Assembly (NCBI GenBank): GCA_036674765.1
Contig: JARVKI010000099.1
Location: 62,001-126,000, forward strand
DNA length: 64,000 bases
From: Seiridium cupressi
Lineage: Eukaryota > Ascomycota > Sordariomycetes > Amphisphaeriales > Sporocadaceae
Direction: 5' to 3'
Position numbers and translations under genes: made by a program. Position 1 is the stretch's first letter. Each line of letters starts with the position of its first letter. The notes below the pieces were generated by a model. It did not search any database and was not told the origin of the DNA. It worked only from the letters and a program-made list of their open reading frames with translations. Shown here one piece after another: positions 1 to 10,403 of the stretch.

Positions 1-319
1 GTGGATTGCAGATCGATCTTGTCCCAATGTTTTTTATTCGAGAGCGCCGTGTTCCCAGATATCAGCTCTAGCAACTGCCATGCTGCTAAGCATTTCCCCC
101 GCCATCGGCGCCAGGTAATGCGGGGATGTTTGCAGGGGATTTGCGGGGAAATGCCTGTCGTGGCTTGTCAGCCGAACCAGGCGTGATCAACCTGGAGCAA
201 GTACCACCTGGTCTGCCTGGGGCTGGACAATATCTCACTTCCATTGGCCACATGACCTGCAGGTGACATACCTTAGTGTAGCGATGATGCTGAGAAGCAG
301 CACGCTCGAACTACCGCTA
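1..319. other. Left flank, no gene seen
   Basis: Ordinary-composition DNA before the transposon. Short open frames on the + strand have no recognisable motif, and one runs into the transposon inverted repeat. Nothing is called here. Confidence 0.5.
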
Positions 320-419
320 CTCGTGCCACGCCCCACCTTTATTCGGTTTCGCTTCGCTGCACCACCTAAAGGTGGTGCTGATCACCTTTTGAGTGAGGAT
401 TACCTATTAAGCGTTTTTT
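320..419 (+). repeat. Left terminal inverted repeat of the transposon
   Basis: Begins CTCGTGCCACGCCCC and matches the reverse complement of 2320-2419 with about six mismatches, nearly all transitions. It contains an internal hairpin, CACCACCT/AGGTGGTG, at about 360-377. It is GC-richer than the interior and was largely spared by RIP. Confidence 0.9.
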
Positions 420-469
420 TCCCTCCTTATCACTTTAATCCATTAAAACACCACCAAAACAGCTGATTT

Positions 470-2280
470 TCGATAATCGTAATAAATCAAAATCTTTAAA
501 ATGCCTTTAATTATATATAGAATAACCCGAAAGCTAATTTAACAGCTATTACGCGTAAATTCGGGGTTAACGCATCGACTTTTTAATCGCGTAAAAACCG
601 CGTTAAAATACTAAAAATTAATTAAACGCCCAACTTTAAGCTTTTAATATTAAAAAAATAAATAATTTACCATTATATAAATCGGTTAGATTTAATTAAT
701 CTGGTTATTAAGTTTTATTTCGTTATAATAACGGCGAACGGCATTTTTAAAGCGATGAGTTTAACCCTTTTTAATAAAGGATTTCCGACCGTTAATAAAT
801 ATTAAACTAAACGTTTTATTAAACGTTACGGTTATTTCGTTTAAACTTAAAAAAACTCGAATTTAATAGGTAAAATACCGAGAACTTTAAAGTCGTTTTA
901 AAATATTTCGAATTATTAAAAAAAGCTTTTAAAAAGTACGGTATTAATTTAACTAATTTATAAAATATAAATAAAATTAAATTTCGAATCGGCGTAAGTA
1001 AAAATTAACTAATTATTATTAAACGTAAACGAGTTTATTATTTTAAATTATTTAAAAATCGGGAATTTACCATTATAATTAGAGTTATTTCGGCCGTTAA
1101 TATAATAATTTTAACCTTTATTAATTTATTAATTATTAACTATTTTACCTTTTAATATTTTAAAGTTATTAACTTTTATTTTTATATAATAATATATTTA
1201 TTTAAAAGCGGTTATATTAACGACGAGATTAACTTAGCGTAAATAACGCATTTTAAGGAGTTTTTATATAAATCGCAAATTAAGGCGAAACGCCTGTTAA
1301 TTTTAAACGGCTACGGATTTTATTATACGAAAAAGTTTATCGATTTTTGTAATAATTACGGAATCGTCCTTTTTGCGCTCCCTCCTTACTTTACTTACTT
1401 TTTTTAACTACTCGATATATGTTACGGTACCAAGACGCCACTAAGGCGTTAGCGGCACGGCGCCTACAAAAAGCCGTTACACTAGCCTAGAACATAGTTT
1501 TCTCCTTTCTTCTTTATGCAACAACAATATACTAAATTACCAGCATATAAGACCGTAATAATATAGTTATTTTTCAACTTTATAAGTATTATTACGTAAA
1601 AGCGCTGGATTAAATGGTACGGAATAGAATTACGAATATTACGAAATTAAAGTTCTTTTCGATAATTAAAAACGTTCGAAATTAAACGTTTAAACGGTTT
1701 ACTATTTAATTAACGTTTGTAAAAACTAAGATTTATCCATTTAATTTTATATACGTTTTATAAGAGGTTTATAATCGTAACCTAGCTTAAATAATATTAT
1801 TACCTGCCTTTTTATTACTTTTAAACTTTATACTAACGATTTTACGTTAAATAAATAAATTTATTAAACGTATTGAAAACTTACTCTTAAAAAAGGATTA
1901 TAAAATAGAATTAAAACTCGTTATTAAACTAAATAAGTTAATTAAAGGATTTTTTATTAATATTATTAAGATAATTTAATTAAAAACCGATTTAAAACGT
2001 ATTAAATACGTTAAACGGGTATTAAAATAACGTAAATCTTTAAAAAATTATCGATTTTAAATTAAAAGAGTTTTATTAATATTTAAAGCCAGGTAAATAG
2101 TGTAAAAAAAGTAGGAAAATAAAATAGTTAAAACGTAAAAGATTATCGAAGCTTATTACAAAAAATAGCGTAAAATAGCTAAAAAAGCCTTTAAAAAAAC
2201 CGTAAAAAAGGCTAAATCGATAAAGATAACCGGTAAATTAAATCTAACAGTTATTATAGGTTTTAATAACAATTTGCGCT
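470..2280 (+). pseudogene. Pogo/Fot1-like transposase, RIP-destroyed
   Basis: Conceptual translation with many stops still shows the order of a pogo-family transposase. Near 530-590 is a helix-turn-helix start (ITRKFGVNAST). Near 800-830 is the CENP-B/Tc5 DNA-binding helix (TKRFIKRYG, preceded by a TAA where Trp is usual). Near 1060-1130 is the start of the DDE core (family: NRE.vTvIe.ISA). Near 1290-1420 is the core RLLILNGYG...FCNNYGIVLFALPP...LLDI. In active members the LILDGHGSH motif carries a catalytic Asp; here it reads Asn (G-to-A). Stops replacing Trp and Gln codons fit C-to-T or G-to-A change. There is no intact frame, so no activity is expected. Confidence 0.85.
1431..1560. other. 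CpA-containing island inside the RIP-mutated transposon
   Basis: This stretch has about eleven CpA dinucleotides and GC-rich runs such as GCGGCACGGCGCC, while the sequence on both sides has almost none. It falls just after the transposase LLDI core and interrupts the homology to the family. It looks like a small later insertion or a segment RIP did not touch. No terminal repeats could be fixed by eye. Confidence 0.45.
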
Positions 2281-2319
2281 ATTTACAGAGGTTTTAACTA
2301 AAGCTTAATCAAATTATCG

Positions 2320-2419
2320 AAAAAACGTTTAATAGGTGATCCTCACTTAAAAGGTGATTAGCACCACCTTTAGGTGGTGTAGCGAAGCGAAACCGAATAA
2401 ATGTGGGGCGTGGCACGAG
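2320..2419 (-). repeat. Right terminal inverted repeat of the transposon
   Basis: Reverse complement of the left repeat, ending ...GGGGCGTGGCACGAG next to TA. Most mismatches to the left copy read G-to-A on this side, consistent with mild RIP. The same CACCACCT hairpin is present. Confidence 0.9.
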
Positions 2420-4125
2420 TAATGCTACAGAGTACATGGCAACTGAGCGAATACGGAGGTTATAGTGGTTATGGCGCATGGACTTAGCAGCATGAGCGCT
2501 TAAGCTCGGTGGCCATGTCTTCTGCATTCTCCTGACATATACATTAGCTGCATTCAAACGTGTTTATACATGGCTTTACCTGCTACCCAGCTCTTCTACT
2601 TTTCTTTCCGATCCAGGCTTGATACATTCTTACTTGAGGGTTGGGCGGCTTTCTTCCGCGATCAATGAAGACCCGATAGAGCCCAAGGCCAGCAAAAGCA
2701 AAGCCCAGCACGAAGATCCGCAAAGAAGGCACCTCAATTGGGGTATTATTAATGCTTTCGGAATGTTATGTGCTTGACCGTTCAAAAAGCAGTTTCCGCG
2801 ATATTTTCTTACTTGTCCGGTCTTGTCTCGGAGAAGGGTGCTCACCCAATCGGAATTGGCTCGCATAGTTGACTGCACCTGGAAACTATTGAAACGCCTG
2901 TTCTTGGCAAAGTATACCCTGTATTCGGCATGTGTCCTTCGTCAAGCAACGAAAGCAGCTCAAGTTAGGACCTAGACTGCTGGAAGGGCAGTGCTTAAGA
3001 ATGATCCTTGCCTCAGTGTATTAATGCTCAGAGTACTGACGAGTCAATGGCTGGTCTGTTACTAGCCTGATTCTCCATCATATCTAATCTATAGCCTTGT
3101 AGATTTATTACTGGGATAATTAAAGTGCTCCCGCATTCTGTGTTCCCATTCGAATACAGCACTGTGGTGTATGCTGATCTTGACGTGGAATGAAGGCTTC
3201 GTAATTGGATCAAATGGGATCTCAGTATTCCCTATTCCCTATTCCCTATAAGTTCATGCCGGAGTATCTTGAGCCTGCCACCACATTTGCGTTGGAATCA
3301 AGTCTGCGAACAAGTGTGTTTCAACTTTTACAAAGGACATTGGCTAATGCATTCCTGAGACCCCTCGTCGGGAAAGGCTATGGTATATCCCGGCTTGCTG
3401 GTGATCGTATGCCGTGTAGAGAATGACAACAAGTTAAAGAGAGACCGGGCAACAGCGAATAGAAACTCCCTTCCACTGCAGGTTGGCGACGAGGAGGCAC
3501 GCTCCAACCACTCAAGGGTGATTATTCTGGTAACAATAGACCTGCGGAAGGCACCCCGCAAGAAACTACCTAGCTACATTCGTGGGGAGAGAAAAACCGG
3601 AGATGCCAGGTGGAGAAGAGCAAAATGTTATGATTGTACATTACATGCATCCCACCAACATCCTGCGCCGCATAATATTTAATGAGACCACTTTATTTAC
3701 ATAGCGAACTCCCCACCTCCACACCCACGCCAGATCGCATCTAATATAGTATCCTTATAGTAGATCTTATTATTGTTTATTCGAGTCATAATGGACTGGT
3801 TCAGTGCGGGGTAACAGGGTGGCTTGGCTGTCGCGATCTCGCTGTGCTAAACACCGGGGTAGGTAGTACAAATTCGCTACGGCAGGCAAGCCTAGTGATA
3901 GAGGTCTTCTTGTCATCTACGCGACGATCGTATAAACCTCTTGTCTATACCACATTCGATAAGCATAAGAGGAGCATATAGAACCGAGAGAGTATTACAG
4001 CCAAGAAAATCACGATCAAATTGTCACGTTTGGAAGATATCGCTGAACAAGAACGCAAAGTCTGCTGCGAAGCTCGCTTATAGTTCGTACCTTGAACAGA
4101 TCTGGTCGCTCATGCGACAACCAAA
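2420..4125. other. Gene-free stretch
   Basis: Open frames on both strands are short, overlap each other and show no family motif. A heptamer repeat at 3226-3246 is the only marked structure. The SDR relic begins at the right edge. Confidence 0.5.
3226..3246 (+). repeat. Triplicate TATTCCC tandem repeat
   Basis: Three perfect head-to-tail copies of TATTCCC, followed by TATAAG. A minor microsatellite with no evident function. Confidence 0.8.
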
Positions 4126-4536
4126 ATCATTAACAACTTCTTTTCCATCGCAGAGCAGGGGGCAAATGTCGTAATAGCCGGTTTGAGCGGAACAGCTGGT
4201 TCCGCACAGTACGAGGAATTCAAAGAGTCCGTAGCCTTATCATGATTGTCAAACTGGCGAGTGATCGGCTGACTTAGCTACAGGCAGATGTTATACGTCA
4301 AAGCAGACGTGTTGTCCTGGGCGGAAGTCCTCAACCTCTTTAACCAGGCATGGAATCAGTTCGGGTCCCATTGGTGTGGTGTTGTCGAACGCTGGAACCC
4401 ATAGTTTCGAAAATATACTGCATGTCGATTTGGCTGCAGATGGTACCCTGGCAGGACCGAGTCTGAAGCCGAAGTGCCAATTAATACAGCAGAAAACATA
4501 TGCTGCCCGCCTTGTGATCGTTGCTATCTCCAGATG
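4126..4536 (+). pseudogene. Short-chain dehydrogenase relic
   Basis: The + strand translation carries the central part of a classical SDR. In order it shows the helix after the Gly-rich loop (AEQGANVVIAG), the beta-4 region with the conserved acid (LYVKADVLSWAEVLNLFNQA), then the NAG motif as VVLSNAGTHSFENIL and a following segment DGTLAGPSLKP. In-frame TGA codons lie near 4243 and 4270, and a +1 frame change is needed just before the NAG motif, near 4370. The N-terminal TGxxxGIG loop and the YxxxK catalytic segment were not found. Best read as a decayed NAD(P)-dependent dehydrogenase of the fungal 15-hydroxyprostaglandin-dehydrogenase-like type; the subfamily is inference. Confidence 0.75.
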
Positions 4537-4984
4537 CTTGAGGAGTGCGTAGTGAATGGGGAAATAACTAGATTGCCCGCTTTAAGTAGAGAGGATAATG
4601 TGGGGTTACAGACAGAGGCTGCCCCTCTAAACCACGCCGCTCCCCCTCCCCCTCCCCCTATAATAGCAGCCCCCTAGCAGCTCCCCACCCGCAAAATAGT
4701 GCCTTAAGCATTGCCACAGCACTAATCATCTCAATTATGGCGGTTCCCATCACTGGTTTCTCAACCCGGGGCCCAAAAGATTATGTGTTTCACAAGGGTC
4801 TGGAATATGTGTCGGTCTTGCAAATAGACAACTTCATTTTGGCGTTAAGAGAACGACTGCATGGAGCAAGCAGTTTCATGTGATTTCCTAGTTGCTTGTA
4901 CGCTGGAATATCTACATGTAGGTAGTCAATACTACTATTACTACTACTACTAAACGGAGCTTACGTTCCGAGCCACAGGAATCC
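4537..4984. other. Intergenic, C-rich and trinucleotide tracts
   Basis: Contains a (CCCCCT)-like pyrimidine tract near 4639-4661 and an ACT/ATT trinucleotide run near 4930-4953, just downstream of the hydrolase stop codon. No gene seen. Confidence 0.5.
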
Positions 4985-5923
4985 TCAAACACCAATATTT
5001 TGCTCGTGCAAGAACTCCAGTACAGCATCGATGCACTTGTCTGTTGCCTCCGCAAAGATTTCGTGGCCAGGGGCTTCAATCTCGACCATTTTTGCTTCGG
5101 GAATCTGCTCGGAAAGCCAATGTGATTCGGACAGCGGGACGGCAGCGCTATTAGTCGGAGCTAGAATCAGATATGGACATTTGATTTTATGCAAGAACGG
5201 CCGCGAAGTCAAATGGGTGAGGAAAATAACATAGCCTGCCAGGCCTTCCTTGTGCGTTTTTCCGGCTTCAGTAAGGAGCCACTCCAGATACTCTGGGTCC
5301 CTAGGGAGGGTATTTGGATTCTTGGCGAGACGCTCGTTCCAGCCTCTGGACCCGTGCTTGATTACCGCTTCTGGCCAGGACGATTCGCCCACAGAGAACA
5401 TCTTGATAGCTTCTGGCGGCAGGTACGTGGGTGATGAGCACGTGATGAGGACTATAGTTCTCTCGGGGTGCGTGGCAGCGAAGGCATGGCCAACTTCGCC
5501 AGAGGTTGCCTCGCCGAGAAAGATGACCTTGTCGATCCCGAGCTGATCGAGCATATCGACAATCTCCTCGACCATGGTTGCGATATCCCACTGATAATCG
5601 CCTTCGTACTTATTGTTTTGCTGGTCTGACCACGGAGAAAGCCGCTTGGGATAGCTAGACTTCCCGTGGCCGCGCGAGTCACGCCTGATCACGACGAAGT
5701 CGCGTGCAAGACGCGGCACCCAGCCGTACCACATCTCAGACGTGCGGGCGCAGCCATGATTGAGCAGGATAACGGGTTTATTTTCAACAGGAAGCCACGG
5801 GTCGACGAAAGTGTCCAGATGGTAGTGAGAGACCTGGCCGTTGGGATGGGTTACGTAGAAACCCTCCGGCTGATCATATGGCCCGCGAAAGGGCAACTTA
5901 GCGAGCTTGCTGACTGCTGCCAT
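4985..5923 (-). CDS. Alpha/beta hydrolase, nucleophile position altered
   Basis: Single-exon frame of 312 residues, the usual size for a soluble alpha/beta hydrolase. The oxyanion region NHGCARTSEMW sits at 55-65, followed by RGHGKS at 84-89, typical of the haloperoxidase/enol-lactonase type. The nucleophile elbow reads G137-E-A-T-S-G142, where relatives have G-x-S-x-G, so Ala139 occupies the catalytic Ser position; Ser141 is nearby. The catalytic His is likely His287 (APGHE). An acid in the LILAPTNS segment (about 252-259) is not obvious. There is no signal peptide, so it is probably cytosolic. The ATG at 5923 is the first in frame. It could be an inactive or repurposed homologue. Substrate unknown. 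Confidence 0.85.
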   Translation of the reverse strand: MAAVSKLAKLPFRGPYDQPEGFYVTHPNGQVSHYHLDTFVDPWLPVENKPVILLNHGCARTSEMWYGWVPRLARDFVVIRRDSRGHGKSSYPKRLSPWSDQQNNKYEGDYQWDIATMVEEIVDMLDQLGIDKVIFLGEATSGEVGHAFAATHPERTIVLITCSSPTYLPPEAIKMFSVGESSWPEAVIKHGSRGWNERLAKNPNTLPRDPEYLEWLLTEAGKTHKEGLAGYVIFLTHLTSRPFLHKIKCPYLILAPTNSAAVPLSESHWLSEQIPEAKMVEIEAPGHEIFAEATDKCIDAVLEFLHEQNIGV

Positions 5924-7029
5924 TGCTTATTTTCTTATTCTTTGGGTACGCCAAAACTTAGTTGCAGAAATTTTGATACTAACTCAACCGAATACTTTTG
6001 CTTAATTAGAGTGGGCGACAACTGTGACCTTCGACATGTTGCCTGTATCTCATCCTCTTATGTACGCCGGGGACCCACCATTCTAACCGTAGGTTAGTGC
6101 AGAAAGCGGGCCAGAGACCTCCGGTCAAGCCGACACAGTACACTCATAAATGGTGGGGACAGAGCTTCGTGGGTTCTACTGCATGTGACAGTGGGTAAAG
6201 ACACCTGGCCGGATACGGATATGGCTTATGTGGTTTAATTCCAATAACCCTGGGGTGCGGAGAAGTTTTCTTCATGTGGGCGGGGGTGGGGGAACGATAC
6301 CTATTGCAGGCGGCTCTACCATAGTATGCTGTTTCCCCCACACATTATTGAGTATCCGGGGGCCCCACGTTGCGACACAAGAAATAAATCACCCTGTTCG
6401 AGACACGTTTGGCTTGGTGGACTACTGGCCTCGATCTAAGGGGATCATGTCTGCTGGTAGCGCTCCGTAGAGAGAAATCCTTTCAGATCCGAACCCGCAG
6501 GGTGGCTATCAATGTGGGACCATTCCAAAAAATGACCCATACACATGCTCCGGGCTGAGATGGAACTAAAATGTTGTCTCCTTCCACATGACGGGTAAAT
6601 GGTGCACGACAGGCAGTCTGCTTGGTCGCACGGATCGACTATCTCAGTGCCGAGTGATCGGTGTGTTCGAGTGCACGAAGGCAGCGCTTCACAACGCCAT
6701 AAATGGAAACGACGATGACCGAGGTTACATCCCCCTTACACACATTTAAGTATCGCAGGTCAGCAGCGCCGATGAACAGACGATTGTTTATCATTCAAAG
6801 CTCGTGCCACGCTGCGTGAGGTACGTATCACCTAACACTTTCCTAATCTATTCTCGGAGTAGAATGGTGAGCCACGTGTGTTCTCTCGTGTGCTCATCCA
6901 ATCTCGACTGCCTCTCTTGTTCCTCTCACTCCTCCTCCATCTCCTAGCCTTTCTCTCCTCTAACCTTTACGTGGACTTCAGAAAACCCACAGATTGTCAG
7001 TGTAATTAGCAATGTTGTCAAGATCGAGC
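5924..7029. other. Gene-free stretch
   Basis: No frame with recognisable domains. Contains a G-rich patch near 6280-6295 and a CT-rich stretch near 6910-6965. It separates the intact hydrolase from the MFS relic. Confidence 0.5.
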
Positions 7030-7230
7030 TCATTCATGGAGCGTTGATTTGTGCCACCGGGTCCGTAATCTCTTTCCAAAAATATACAAGGGTATAGTCA
7101 TTAGGAACAGACCAATCTGGATTCCCACGACGCAGGAAAACAGGCGCGCTGGTCCCCAAGATGCAATCCAGTGGTTGATGAAGTCTAGGGTTATCAATAT
7201 ATCAGTTACTCCGTTCCACTCTTTCCAGGT
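7030..7230 (-). pseudogene. C-terminal tail of an MFS transporter (relic)
   Basis: The last 65 or so codons before the TGA at 7030 read like the end of a fungal major facilitator: an amphipathic segment (FINHWIASWGPARLF), one hydrophobic helix (CVVGIQIGLFLMTIPLYIFG) and a basic tail beginning GKRLRTRW. The TIPxYIxGKRxR ending is common at the last helix of fungal MFS carriers. No further transmembrane segments were found upstream on the same strand, so at least ten helices are missing. The identification rests on a short segment and is tentative; non-functional. Confidence 0.5.
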
Positions 7231-8677
7231 CCAGGAATACCCGTCGTGGCCCGTTACACAATCTTTCCACGCCGGTTCAGCTTTCCTTCTCCTTTGGTAC
7301 TGGCGTTCTGGCAACACTAACAACTAATCTGTCGGTGCCTCCATATGATCTTAGTCGCTGCCACCCTCGCAATTATATCTTGTCAGCACTTACGATGAAT
7401 CTCTATCCTGTCGAATTGAGCTTGGAATAGTCATATTCTCAAAAACAACACCTCTTTTAGATGTTCATAGCAATCACTTTGCCAGAATGTACTGCTCCGC
7501 GAAGATGTATATTCATATCTAATCTACGACATGATGGAATACCTATGGCTGAGCCTAGAGAATACAAATGCCGTTAGGGGCGCCGATTCTGCAATATCTT
7601 ATAGAAGAAGCAGGACCATTAGCAGAAGAAGTCTCAGCACTCAATAAGGAATATAAAGGACTTTCAATTGTGCACCGTACTCTTTGGCTCAAATACTAAT
7701 CATGACGAGCGGATCTGGGACGCTTGGTCCTGGTATGTGTTGCTCACTGCGCGGTGTCCCATGTAAGGAAATCGACCCATGGACCTGTAAGGCTACACGA
7801 TCATACACACCTCCATCGGTGCTTCAAACAACAGTCGGAGTAGGATCAACAACGATTCGCCATCTATTATGGCATTCACGCAGTAAGAGGAGATATGTTG
7901 GCTCTCACGACTGATTTTGAAGTAGTTTTCATGAGTCAGAGAACACAATGGAGCCGTCAAGGGGGTTACTCTGCATGTAGGTATGTCTCCAATGATAGGT
8001 GCCGAGCTTTATTTCAAACCCTCCAAAGGACTAGTGAATCGATGTTAGCAATCAGCAGATCCATTGACTTGATACTGGAACTCCATGTAGTAAGACAGCT
8101 TCTCAAAATCGATGGTGGTCGAAATATTACAGTTTAGAACATCAAGTATGTTCCATGAAACACCATGGTCGAGCAGTTTCTTTAACCCCTTCAACCGTCC
8201 TTCCCTGTTTGCTATAGACTGGTACATGTGCCCGTAAGTATCTAGTATTGGATTGTCTGCATGATCATGGATAGAAAGCTGACCATGCCCACACAGCCTT
8301 TCTTTTTGGGCAGCCTATAATGGAGCCATTAGTAATCTGGAGTCTTGTTCATTGGTGTCACTTATCCCGATATGGCCGTTCTTTGAAGTAACATAAGAAG
8401 CTGCAATTGCGTTCCGGTCATCAAACTTCCGATCGGAGTCCCCCCCCAAAAAAGCAATTTAATTGCCTCAATGATTAACACAGTATGAAAGCAGGGCTTG
8501 TTTTTCCCCGTCTGTAATCCACTTCAACTCGCCACCCTGGAGGCCATGTCTAAATGGAGGCAGACATGATCTCAATTGGAGCTGTTATGTCAAGTCATAT
8601 GTACAGGGTTAACGCCTTTTTCTGGAGAATAGATCAAACTCTAGATATAGCTCGACGTACTCGGGACAAGTCCGGAC
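7231..8677. other. Gene-free stretch with faint coding traces
   Basis: No intact gene. A helical + strand stretch near 7567-7690 and an ankyrin-flavoured - strand frame near 8120-8230 (GRLKGLKKLLDHG) are too short to call. No upstream half of the P450 that follows was found. Confidence 0.4.
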
Positions 8678-9520
8678 ATGTCGGGTTCAGGGGGTCTCAT
8701 AACATCCCTGGTGCGCGCTCTTGACCTAGAGACAGCTGAACAGTTCGACGCCAACGATTCTCTTCGGGGGTCCAAGAAACCCAGGGGACTCACAGACGAC
8801 GAAGTCGTTGGGAACGTTTTCGTAATGAACGTGGCTGGCCACGACACGACGGCCAACACATTGGGTTTTGCTTTGATGCTGCTGTCCGCCAGCCCCGAAA
8901 CCCAGCGATGGCTCCATGAGGAGATTATCACCGTCACACCCAACGAGCCCGGCCAAGACTGGGGCTACGAGCTATTCTCCCGACTCAAGCGATGTCAAGC
9001 CGTAATACTCGAAACCCTGCGACTGTATGCACCCATCACAGGATTGCCCAAAGTGACATATAAAACGGCACAAACTCTTCGTGTAGGCAACAGACTGTTT
9101 ACCATACCACCTGATATTGAGACTTTCCCAATGCTTTTAGGTGCACAGACCGATCCAAACCATTGGGTTGACCCGTGCATCTGGAGACCGTCTCGCTGGA
9201 TCTTACATGACGAAACCATTGGCACTATTGACAAAGAGGAACTGCTCGTCCCGCAGAGGGGGACTTTCTTTCCTTGGGCAGAAGGTCCCCAAAGCTGCCC
9301 GGGCAAGAAATTTTCACAAGTCGAGGCAGTCGCCGTGCTAGCTCATTTATTTCGAGATCACCATGTGCGCCCAAAGATGGAAGTAGGAGAGACTGAAGGC
9401 GATGCTATAGCCAGGGCTAAAACCTGTGTGGACGACGTCAACTACCAGTTCCTCCTGCGTATGAATAACCCCGAACTGGTCAAACTAGAATGTGTAGCGG
9501 ATGGCCGAAAAGATGTATGA
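8678..9520 (+). pseudogene. Cytochrome P450, C-terminal half only
   Basis: The 280-codon frame holds everything from the I-helix to the end of a class II P450. The oxygen-binding AGHDTT is at 53-58, the K-helix ETLR at 112-115, and the heme loop FPWAEGPQSCPGKK has its cysteine ligand at 207. Fungal microsomal P450s are about 500 residues, so roughly 220 residues are missing, including the membrane anchor and substrate-recognition helices. Stops lie in frame at 8642 and 8648, and no matching N-terminal exon is visible for 1.4 kb upstream. The ATG at 8678 is merely the first in frame. The sequence resembles secondary-metabolism P450s next to SDRs. Probably a 5'-truncated pseudogene; an unusual distant exon is not excluded. 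Confidence 0.85.
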
Positions 9521-10403
9521 ATAACGATACAGTGTACTTCATGGTACTTGTTAGACGCTGATGCCAGCCATGGGTTCGGTATATAGTCTCTTAATCAAAC
9601 TCCGCCGTAGCAAGGATGACGCTTAGGCATTGTAGCCGCGTCGAGTATATAAACAGTTGATCATTTTAGATTCTGGTGGTTTCATTCTGTCCTTATCTTC
9701 TTATTCAAACAACTATTAGATGTCCTACAGTATGGAATACATATATTAAATGTGCCCACTTACCATCAGGGTGGCAGCGACTCACGGCCTTCATAGTAAC
9801 CATATATGAACGACATAACATGATATGCTGCGTGCGTAATGGCCTAGAACCTCATGATACGTTGTGGTGTGCAGAGTTCTAGACCCCTCCGTTAGGTGGG
9901 AAGGTCCGCTGCAAAAGCTGCGTTACCTGCGTGCATATCACAAGTACCGTTGGACACGGACTATGCAGACATGGATGGATGTATGGCGGTGGTATGGTGG
10001 GCCTGCTGTGAGGAACTTTTGGTCCCTGCGAGGGTCAGCCCGTATATGCAGGTGCCCGGCACTAAAACTGGCAGTTTGACCCAACATCACCCAACACCAC
10101 CCGACATGACAGGCATCATGCGGTCACTTTTTGTGGTGGGCGCCTACGCTTATGTGCCTATCACCGCGGTGCGACATATGTAATTAACCGCAACAGGGCA
10201 ATGCAGGTTGGCCACAAGCCCTAGAACGCCGAGAACCCGGCCCCACTGATCGGCGACATGCATCTCCCTTGCTTCCTTCGATTCACTCACCCAACTCGCC
10301 GCCGTCTGTGGATTTCTAATCTTCTCCCTTGACCTCCTGACTTGCCTTCACCATCAAGACATTGAGAAATTCTTAGCAGTAATTGCTGCGAGGGCTGCCC
10401 GAA
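9521..10403. other. Intergenic between P450 relic and SDR
   Basis: No recognisable coding frame. It would contain the promoter of the downstream SDR, which runs the same way. A CCCAACATCACCCAACACC-like near-repeat lies at 10079-10098. Confidence 0.4.

Larger units (their letters stand above)
320..2419 (+). mobile_element. RIP-degraded Fot1/pogo-type DNA transposon
   Basis: A 2100-bp element bounded by two 100-bp terminal inverted repeats and flanked on both sides by TA (318-319 and 2420-2421), the target duplication of the Tc1/mariner superfamily. Between the repeats the sequence is very AT-rich, CpA is scarce and frames are full of TAA, as expected from RIP. Despite this, + strand translation still follows a pogo/Fot1 transposase from end to end. 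Size, TA target and inverted repeats fit Fot1-like elements of ascomycetes. The copy is dead and would need a transposase supplied in trans to move. Confidence 0.88.

Noticed and set aside
263..466. Open frame across the left inverted repeat, with a near-identical peptide at 2309-2557 on the other strand
   Set aside because: The shared peptide is only the translation of the two inverted repeats; it is not a gene family.
3380..3682. 100-codon + frame
   Set aside because: Overlaps another frame on the opposite strand, has no motif and no splice-supported extension.
8045..8227. Short - strand frame with an ankyrin-like GLKKLLDHG
   Set aside because: One partial unit only; too little to call an ankyrin gene.
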